From Chrysemys picta bellii (lineage: Eukaryota; Chordata; Testudines; Emydidae): a stretch of DNA of 64,000 nt. Below are positions 55,301 through 64,000 of the stretch, in pieces. The position numbers were made by a program, and so were the translations under genes. The notes beneath the pieces were generated by a model. It did no database searches. It was given only the letters and a program-made list of their open reading frames with translations, and was not told where the DNA came from. Where the stretch lies: the NCBI RefSeq assembly GCF_011386835.1, contig NC_088791.1, forward strand, positions 5,456,998-5,520,997, read 5' to 3'. How positions within the stretch are numbered: the stretch's first letter is position 1; each line of letters opens with the position of its first letter.

Positions 55301-58300
55301 GGTTGGTTTGTTTTTTCCCTGTGTAGGGCATCAGCTTGTGTTGAAGCTGCAACATAGTTTATGAACCTGGAATAAGAGGCTTGTTTCGTGTCCGATGGAC
55401 TATGTAAAACAACAAATCCAATCCCCCGGGTGTAATCTGATTTGTTCTGTTGGTTCAATAATAAAAATAACTGGCTCTTAGCTGTGAGCCACTTCAACTT
55501 TTTGTTGACCATCAGCCGCCAACACCCTGCGAGCAACTTTTAGAGTTTCAGCAACATCCTGTATATACTCAAAGCAGCACTTACACTGATCAAGTGCTTG
55601 CCTATCGGGAGGAATTTTTTTTTAATAATGCCGGGTTGTAACACTAACTGGGGAAATAATTTGCAGTGAATAATTTGAGTTTTTAAAATCTTTTCCATTC
55701 ACAAATTGTCTTTGAGCAAATTAAAGGTTTCTTGGTATTCATTATTCTAAATGATCCTGAATAACTTTTATAGTTCTTGGTTAGCTTATGCATGAGTATT
55801 GGATATTTGACTTGTGTTGGTTGGTTCCAATGGGTGCACAGGCCCTGCTGGTTAAGTGCAACTGAGAAGTCAGGATGAGTGCTTGTTTGTGAATTCAAGC
55901 TTATTGGCTTACTTTCTGCCATCTACTGAGAGACGTGATCACCGGCTTATTGACTAGAATCCTTATGGGAAGCAAATTTGTTTAATATTTTAATCTGTTT
56001 ATTTTGGCAATTTCCCAGGGAAAAACTCATTTAGGACAGGGTACTGGTAAATACTGGCTTAAACCCGGTTTAAATCAGGAAGCTGGGAAAAATAATTGCA
56101 TCAGTGTCCAGCAAGCGTAGAACAAATCTTTTCAAGCTTTGGGTACATCCATTCAAAACTGAAGAATAGGCCGGTCTATCCGTTACATGAGAGAGTTGGT
56201 CTTCTGCTTCAAAATGCTGTATGGCCAATGGATCTGGACTGCTATCTGCTACTCGGGGTGCTTCTGATTGCTTAATGCTGTCAAGCCTACAACGCTGCAT
56301 TATTTGTCATTTTCCTATGATCAAATGTTTTGACTTTGTTTATATAATTTTGAAAACTGTCATTACTCATATTACATGTATAACTTTCTTGAGAAGATAC
56401 TGAACCAAAATATATAGAGACTTTCTCATGTTTAATATTCTATTTACATACTAGTATTACACCCACTGCAGTTTTACTTTTTATTGGCACAACCTTAAAT
56501 CAATTTATTATTTGAATATGTAATTAAAATGAAGTGTAATGTGTGCATTAATGAAACCGTTTTTAAAATAGAAAATGCCGTAAACTGGGACTAACTAGTT
56601 TTTCCCAGGGTGGTAAAAACCACCTCTGGTAAATACTATGCCATCCCCGATTTGCCTGGTTCTGTGTCTAGTGAAAATAGTCGTCCGTCCGTCCCCCAAA
56701 AGGTATTTTAGTCAGCATTGTGCTTCTCTGGTTATTTATTTGAGCTGTTCAAATTTGTCCACCTGCTCCTTCCTTCAGAAGTCACTGGTTTGCTTTTTCT
56801 TTCAAACTACAACTACCACTTATTCCAGAATGTGGGTAGGCAATTAGCTAAGGAGTGTCTTATAAGAAGTTTGCTTTCCACAACCCTCAAGACTTCCTGT
56901 GCATGGCCTTGATTTGCTCACCTCTAAGGAGTATTCCAACGTCTTTAAACCACAGAATGCAGAAGCCACTGGGCCAAAAAATCTGCATCACATGTTTTGA
57001 GTTAAATAAAAGATTATATCTCCTGGAGGTTTTGAGTTTATTTTTATCTATATAATGCAGATGTTATGTGTACTCGATCATTACTTATTTGATAAATGTG
57101 TATTTCAGAATAGGAACTCCACCTTGGAGGAGTCTGTTTTATTGCTACTTGGCTAGCTTCCAATATGCGAAAACAAGTTCATTAAAATAGTGTGCAATAT
57201 ATACCAGCAGCAGAGAACTGTGTTTCCAGGTATCCGATGTTCAGAAGATAGTGTGGATTGGTTTGTGATTAATGCTGGTTAACGAACACTTTTTTTTAAA
57301 AGGGTGACATTAAACGTGGGTTATAGCAGTATAGTTTGATTTACTTTATTCTTTCTAGGCTAACTCCAGTGTAGACTTCCCCTCTCCCTCCTCCACGTTT
57401 TCCTTCCAATCAACTAAAAAGATAGTGATGTATGAAATTTAGGCTTTGTAAACACAAGCATTTTACAAAACCGATGCCATTGGAAATGATTCCATGACTA
57501 TTTTTCAAAATTCCAGTAGAAAGCTTTTTGAAGGGGGGGGGGGGGAATTCCCCTGTAGGTTTTTGCAACCCGAACACTAGGAAACCTATGAAATATACTG
57601 GAAACAGACTGTCAACAAAAGTGAAACTGGCTAGTTTCTTTTCAGTGTCTAAACAGAGAGAAATGGAGAATGTAAACCGTATAAAGTGTGGGAAATAAAT
57701 ATTGAAAATGCTTCTATTGTAATATGCTGCTAGTGGAAGTAAATACAGGGGGGTTAACCTGATAGTACCCCTTTAAGATTTTAATTGGAGAGGAAGGCTT
57801 CTGTGTTTTCAATCACTCACTCTGAGCTCAGTGCAGATTGGAGCCAATGTGCCAGTCTGTCTCTTTCTGCGTGTGGGAGGCTTTGTCCAGCAGAAAACAA
57901 GGCTGCACTTCCGTTCCTTACCCAGCCAATCAGTGGGTTCCTCAAAGATGTGAATGTAGAAATAGATGCGTGGGGGTTATTTGTGCATTTTAGAAATGAA
58001 ATTCACATATGTCCGTGGCACAATGCGGATACCTGTTTCACGCTTATCTTTGTGCTAATGCAGTTACAAGTGTATTAGGGTTTTAAAGGGTTGTATCTCT
58101 GATGTTTATTGGTTTGTTGTTTTTTTGGACAGAAGAGGAAAATACGGTTCACTGATGATATCTTTAGACGTTGCGTCGTGTGTAGGTGGCTTTGAGGAGC
58201 CACAAGAATTTTTCCTCTTATTGTTTTCAATCTCTTACCTAAGGCAGCCTTTTTAGATGTGGCTCCTCTAAGAATTAATTCTAAATCACACAGCTCTTAT

Positions 58301-58766
58301 ATATACCGCTGCGTCTGCCCCCTAGAGCTGTGGATTGTACCAGTCCAGGGAGCGAGGCCTTGTTGGAAGATTGAATCTGTTTAGGCACTTACATCATATC
58401 ATAATGTCTAAGTGCTTCCCAAGTATTTAAAAATAGACCTCACAGTACCTCCCTCTCTCCCTCCCTCCCCAATCTCTCGGAGAAATAACCTGATCAGTTT
58501 ATAGGCTGTTATGTGGAGGCAAGAGTGGGCATGTTGTGTTTTTATAACGCACGGAGGGAAAGCAGAGTTGAAGCGAGTTCTGAAAGCAGCGAGGTCTCTG
58601 TTTTTCTCTCTCGTGGGAGTGAGTGCAGTAGTAGAGGGCCAATTCCTGTGGAGTCTCAACTCTTGTGGCATCCTTCTAATAGACACCTTTGTTCTGGTGG
58701 AATGAAGCTCTCCTGGGAGGCCATGAATATGGAGGGAGAGGCCATCTCTGGCAGTTAGGACCGATC
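55301..58766. other. Intron 1 sequence, nothing identified
   Basis: A/T-rich, with a poly-G run at about 57533-57545. The small frames show no recognised domain. Confidence 0.35.
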
Positions 58767-58774
58767 TCCTAGAT

Positions 58775-59735
58775 CAGGGGTGGCCAACCTGAGCCTGAGA
58801 AGGAGCCAGAATTTACCAATGTACGTTGCCAAAGACCCACAGTAATACGTCAGCAGCCCCCCATCAGCTCCTGCCCCCCAGCGCCTCCCGCCCACTGGCA
58901 GCCCTGCTAGTCATAGAATCATAGAATCATAGAATATCAGAGTTGGAAGGGACCTCAAGAGGTCATCTAGTCCAACCCCCTGCTCAAAGCAGGACCAATT
59001 CCCAGCTAAATCATCCCAGCCAGGGCTTTGTCAAGCCGGGCCTTAAAAACCTCCAAGGAAGGAGACTCCACCACCTCCCTAGGTAATGCATTCCAGTGTT
59101 TCACCACCCTCCTAGTGAAATAGTTTTTCCTGATATCCAACCTGGACTTCCCCCACCGCAACTTGAGACCATTGCTCCTTGTTCTGTCATCTGCCACCAC
59201 TGAGAACAGCCGAGCTCCATCCTCTTTGGAACCCCCCTTCAGGTAGTTGAAGGCTGCTATCAAATCCCCCCTCATTCTTCTCTTCTGGAGACTAAACAAT
59301 CCTAGTTCTCTCAGCCTCTCCTCATAAGTCATATGCTCCAGACCCCTAATCATTTTTGTTGCCCTCTGCTGGACTCTTTCCAATTTTTCCACATCCTTCT
59401 TGTAGTGTGGGGCCCAAAACTGGACACAGTATTCCAGATGAGGCCTCACCTAGTCAGCGCCTCCTGCCTGCCACAATCAGCTGTTTCTCATGCTCAGGAG
59501 GCTCTGTGGGGGAGGAGGAGGAGCGAGGGCATGGCAGGCTCGGGAGAAGGGGGGCAGGGGCCTTGGGGGAAAGGGGTAGAGTGGAGGCAGGGCCTGGGGC
59601 AGAGCAGGGGGTTGAGCAGTGAGCACACCCCGGCACACTGGAAAGTTGGCATCTGTAGCTCCAGCCCCGGAGTCGGCGCCCATGCAAGGAGCCAAGAGCC
59701 GCATGCGGCTCCGGAGCCACAGGTTGGCACCCCTG
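58775..59735. mobile_element. Non-autonomous hAT element split by a CR1 insertion
   Basis: Ends caggggtggccaacctg and caggttggcacccctg are inverted repeats flanked by an exact 8-bp duplication tcctagat (58767-58774, 59736-59743). The CR1 at 58914-59449 sits inside, so the hAT element itself is about 425 bp and older than the CR1. Confidence 0.9.
58914..59449 (-). mobile_element. CR1 LINE 3' end with intact coding tail
   Basis: On the minus strand a 147-codon frame (59006-59449) runs uninterrupted from the truncation point to the natural stop: [11 protein letters not shown], then [11 protein letters not shown]. The 3' tail of tatgattcta-type repeats lies at 58914-58935. Flanking ctagtca at 58907-58913 and 59450-59456 is a 7-bp duplication. 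The intact frame suggests a fairly young copy. Confidence 0.9.
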
Positions 59736-59743
59736 TCCTAGAT

Positions 59744-61727
59744 GGCTTTGAATATCAGGCCTTGGACTGGATGTGTATGCAACAGGGAGCCAGTGCAGTG
59801 TGACGCACCAGGGTGGTAATGTTATGGCAACCTGTGTGTCTAAGCAGACAAATGATTGCCAACAAGTTGGCACTTCTGTGGGTGGATGTGGCTTCATTCC
59901 TAGCTATTGGTTGGAATAATACTGCCTGGAGGTCATGAATGCGAATCACCATCGCCAGATCTGTGCGTGATTAGACAGGGTGCTATTTTTCTGACCAGTT
60001 AGAGAGAGAGGATGGCACTTTTTTTTGCCACCTTGGCTATTTAGGCCTCGCTGTGGTGTGTGGCAGAAGGGGTTACTAATCTTCTGTAGAGTTTGCAATC
60101 TGATATTGCATTGTCCTGCTCATGTATTTCCAAACTAGAAAGTGAAACTACACGGCTGACTACTAGTAACCAGTTGAAAAGTAAATTTAGATTTTACTGT
60201 TTGAAGGTGTTAAGGTTGCAGGTAGTCTTTTTAACTTTATGTATTTTAATCTGGCAGCTCATTAAAATTGAGAGATGGTATTGCCTCTTTGCGAGCAGTA
60301 TTATGTCTTTGTATGAATATGGTCTCTTGGTTCTCCAGTCCCCTTATTTACCCTTCTCTTGTTGTTACAGCCACGTAAATCTCGTATTTCACGTTGTTGC
60401 TAAATGTCACGCTTCAAATGGTTTGGTTTTTTATCTGTCTTCGGAAGCTGGTTCTTTGAGACAAAGCCTGTTGGGTGTGGATCTTCAGAACCTACTGGTG
60501 AGGCGGCTGAAGCGTAAAGGCTGCACTTACTCCCTTAGTTCTCAACTCTTACTATGTCTGTTGTGAAATACTGACCCAACTATGATGGAGGTACTTGCAG
60601 GGACCAAACAAAAATCTTTTACACAAGCAAGATTATGTATAACTCTTAAAAGATTTATTGAAGAAACCAGACCTGTAGCCTGACCAGTCTTAACCTTGAT
60701 AGGTGCAGATTTAACCAATTATTTGAGCTTTGCGTGTAAGACTAAAGAACATTATCTTAACCCCTTTCCTCTCTGTTTTGATAAGACTATTTTAGACTCT
60801 TACATTATGAAGCCACTTTATTTTTTTAATGTACTTCCTTTCATTTAAAGTAATCCCAAAGGGTGTTCTAAATAGTTCAAACACAATGCTGGGCTTGGTT
60901 TCCAACCTGAATAGAACAAGAAAAATCTCTCTCTCTCTCTGGTGATGAAGACTGCCTCTGAGGTGGGATACGACAGATGTTAAACAACAATTTTATAGAA
61001 TAGTTTGGGCCAGGGAATATTACCTGTTTGAAACTCAGTGGGAATGTATGGAGTCAGAATGTAACTTCCCACGTTATTTGGTTAGGATACCTGGGTTACC
61101 ATGATCGTGATAGTGGGAGAACCCAGCACTTCTCATCTAATCCTATGTACTGGCCCGTTCATTCCTACAGCTGGACCCATCCTTGGGAATCTAGTCAGGA
61201 GCAGAGCGTACGTGTAGGTGAGAGGGAATGCTGAGTCTTTATCATCACAGCTTCAAAGCAGGCTGCATCTGTGACTTGCTACATGGTCCCGCCTAGGGGT
61301 GCGTCTTCATCCTTCCTGAAACCCACGCCAGAGAGCATCCACCGTCTGCAGACAGGCGCTAGGACCACTTAGGAGAATCCTGCTTCCACTTAGTAATGAC
61401 TCCATTGCATTGATATGCCAGCCTCTGTCCCCAGACCGACTGTAACCTATAGGAAGCTCCCAGTTCCCGTGACCTGAGAGATGGAATGGTTAAAGTTGGA
61501 ACCCAAACATCCACTGCAGTTTGGTGATTTCAGCCATCTCCCCTGGAACGACTTCGGCTGCCACGTGCCAGGGAACATTGTCAACTCACATTTTTTCAGA
61601 CTGACTAAATTTTAAAAATTCCGGTTCCTGAAACAGCATCCTCTGTGCCCCCAAGTTATTGATTTAAAAAAAAAAATCCATTACAGTTTTTATACAAGGA
61701 TTTCCTGCTCTTTTGTTTATACGGGCC
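59744..61727. other. Intron 1 sequence, nothing identified
   Basis: A 157-codon frame at 60093-60566 has no recognisable domain. A short (TC)n run lies near 60929. Confidence 0.35.
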
Positions 61728-62190
61728 TGTGACAGAGTGGCAGTAGCCTAGGGCTGGCTCCCCACTCTGCAAGCTTCCCTGCAGGGGCCAGATTGGGGGA
61801 TAATTGATTAGGACTGGGTGATTAACCAGTTAACAAGGAGATTCAGCGCCTCAGCTGGGGATGGATATAAAGGGTTGGGGTAGGGGCGCGGATGGACGGA
61901 AGGACAAAGAAGCCCAAGACCCTCAGCAAGGTGAGATCTCTCACCCTCTGTCTATAGCAGACATTGAAGCTTGGGAAAAGCCTTGTGGTGATGGGACACA
62001 AAGCTATGACATTGTAAATACATCTGAAGAAGTGAGGGTTTTACCCACAAAAGCTTATGCCCAAATAAATCTGTTAGTCTTTAAGGTGCCACCAGACTCC
62101 TTGTTGTTGTTAATAAAGTACACTGTGGTGAGCTTCCGTAAGAGTGTGTGAGGACTGCTTGCAAAGGGTGGGAGGGCACGCCCTGTGACA
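61728..62190 (+). mobile_element. Solo-LTR candidate, split by a Penelope-like fragment
   Basis: Begins tgtgacag and ends tgtgaca, flanked by gggcc and gggtc (5 bp, one mismatch). A TATA-like ggatataaag lies near 61862 and a polyadenylation signal aataaa near 62112. No internal retroviral sequence is attached. Confidence 0.5.
62018..62111 (+). mobile_element. Penelope-like tail with hammerhead-like core
   Basis: ctgaaga (62024-62030) exactly fits the CUGANGA box. A stem gtgagggttttacccac (62032-62048), aaaa (expected GAAA) and the mini-hairpin gcttatgc (62053-62060) follow, then ctgttagtctttaaggtgcc and ccagactccttgttg. It is the best-preserved first box of the copies seen, but the GAAA box has lost its G. 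Confidence 0.55.
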
Positions 62191-62199
62191 GGGTCTCCT

Positions 62200-64000
62200 T
62201 AGTGAAATCTCTTTCTCCCTAGCACTCACTATACAGTTGGTTTAGTGCAATTCACAAAGTAAACAAGTGGAGGTGGACGCTTTCGCTGATTGCAGCATTC
62301 TGAAATGTTTGCGGCTATTGTAGGTAGAAAATTGTGACACACACACACACACACACCCCCAGTTGCTGGGGGTCTTTAAGGTCTTTCCTCACCCCTTTTG
62401 CTGTTGCATAGTTACATTTCAGTTTTGTTTCTGTTCTTGCTACAGTGTTTCCAAAAGTCTCTGTGTTAAAATATTGCCTGGGAATCCAAGGAAACCTGCT
62501 GAGATCTGTCTCCCCGATGGAGCCTACTGTGGAGGGTTTATATAATTTCTAGATGTACTGGAGTTAATTCAGGTCATGATGATGCCTCATTTTAGCCCAT
62601 GTCTGAACTCGTCTGTACAGTTAACTGTCAATCATGCAGTAGGTTCTCCAGCCTTTGTGCAATGGGTCCTGAGGTAAGACCTTCTTGTGATCCCTCCCAG
62701 CATCCCAACCCCTCTCACTACGCAGTTCTCAATATATTTAATTCTGCAGATGACCGAGAAGGGTTCTGCTGACCATTGGTGATCCATGGACTGCAGTTGG
62801 TAGATCTCTTCTTATAGGTTACCCTGGCATGATTAGTCTAAAATTATTTAAACTCTCCTTGTCCAAACTGGGCTGGGGGGCCACGCTATCTTACAGCTGT
62901 GTCTATAAACACTGGTCAAGCATGATTCTATTAGAATCATTTTGGAACATGTTTTGCTGGTTCAAACAGTGGGCAAGGCCTTTCGTATACTGAGGCTTTG
63001 GTGATAGCTGGGTTTATGAGAGAGAATGCCTGTAGCAGATTTTTGTCACAGATGTACATAGCAGCTGGAAAAGAGGGCCTGAAAGATCAAGAACCTGCAG
63101 ACAGCAACGACATCTGGTTTAAGGGAGGCAGCATGTGAGAGGGCCATAAATCTCCTCCAAAATCACTAGTAATTGATTCAGGCCTGTTCAGTTCCCTTTG
63201 AAAATGAGCCTCTGTGGGCTGCATGAGCATGTCCACCTGTGGAAGCAGTCTGCCTTCTGAAGGAGCAATGGACTTTGGTCTCGGCGGCTTGCCACGACTG
63301 CAGTGGGACTGCGCATTAAAGCCTCTAGAGCAAATGCCAGTTTTGTGTTTGAGACAAAGCTCTTTGGGCAAGTGCACTACCCATGGAAAGGGAGGGGAGA
63401 CCTGCATTTAGAATGAAATTCAAGTCCTACAGAGTAACGTTTCTTAAATCTACAAAATCCAGAGAAGTCAAAGCAAAGGATGAAACTGTCCTTAACTCAA
63501 GTTGTGTGTAGATATTGCAGCTAATCAGGGCATGTAAGATTCCACCCGCTGTCCCCCTTAGGCACAAAGGGGTGAATTTGAAGAAGTTTCAGTATTAACT
63601 CCTGATTTCCAGGTGCTTCTGGGTTTAAATCTTTATTTTATTTTTGATGCAAATTTCCTTTGTTCTGGTATTTAAAGCAACGGGGAAATAGGTGCTGAAC
63701 AGAACCCTGTTTGTTCGTAACTGTGCCCAAAGTAATATTTTCAGGCTCCTTTATCAAGCTGATTTTGATTTGCCATTAGTCTCATGTCTGTGTATTGTTG
63801 TGAATATTCAGAAAGATGCAGCTGCTGCATGTGTACTGCTTTCTGGGCCAAAATGCCTTTGAAATATATCAACATGTTTTAATATTTAGGTTATAGACTC
63901 GGGGGCTGGTGGCTTGTAAAGCACCCAGAATGATCCTTGCTGTATTCAAATCTTGCTTTGCGCAAGAGTACAGAACTGTGTGTCAACCAGTTGAGTTCTA
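62200..64000. other. Intron 1 sequence to window end
   Basis: An (AC)n run lies at 62338-62356. No TNPO3 exon 2 and no other gene is seen. Confidence 0.4.

Noticed and set aside
36491..64000. Further TNPO3 exons
   Set aside because: I searched for the expected next segment (Val-His-Ala-Trp-Glu-Ile...) and for acceptor-plus-open-frame blocks and found none.

Overview
This is a vertebrate nuclear genome window, most probably from a turtle. The evidence is the repeat content: a tRNA-derived SINE whose tail matches the CR1 3' tail (as in tortoise PolIII/SINEs), many CR1 LINE fragments, hAT elements with 8-bp duplications, PIF/Harbinger relics and MITEs, Penelope-like fragments and a decayed gammaretrovirus-type ERV. 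There is no bacterial gene organisation. Species is an inference from repeat families recalled from memory, not from a database search.

Only one host gene is supported: TNPO3 (transportin-3). Its first coding exon is at 35156-35290 (+), inside a CpG island (about 34.6-36.5 kb) that carries ETS/NRF-type and YY1-type promoter motifs and a nine-codon upstream ORF. The rest of the window to 64000 reads as TNPO3 intron 1; I looked for exon 2 and did not see it. A 2.4-kb G-rich minisatellite with an exact 142-bp higher-order period lies directly upstream of the island. A 30-bp GC-rich array starts just after the exon 1 splice donor.

Layout. 1-160: SINE tail. 226-5932: ERV with two 581-bp LTRs that look identical around a badly decayed interior, flanked by a 4-bp duplication. 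7.5-24.4 kb: a dense mosaic of MITEs, non-autonomous hAT elements, CR1 3' ends, Penelope-like fragments, an LTR-like sequence and an orphan Harbinger MYB/SANT-like coding relic. 25.2-32.0 kb: CR1 reverse-transcriptase fragment, a rearranged Penelope-like element, one hAT element and a CR1 3' end. 32.1-36.5 kb: minisatellite, TNPO3 promoter and exon 1. 36.5-64 kb: intron 1, holding a reverse-oriented CR1, a two-gene Harbinger fossil (transposase + and MYB-like -), two sister hAT elements, a foldback hAT element, a four-deep nested insertion stack (51.3-54.7 kb), a hAT element split by a CR1, and a solo-LTR candidate split by a Penelope-like fragment.

The genes do not form a pathway. Apart from TNPO3, the coding sequences are broken parts of mobile elements. 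The most unusual items are the tRNA T-arm-like repeats in the ERV leader, which can pair with its primer-binding site; the hammerhead-ribozyme-like cores in the Penelope-derived tails; the foldback hAT element; and the homogenised minisatellite beside the TNPO3 promoter.
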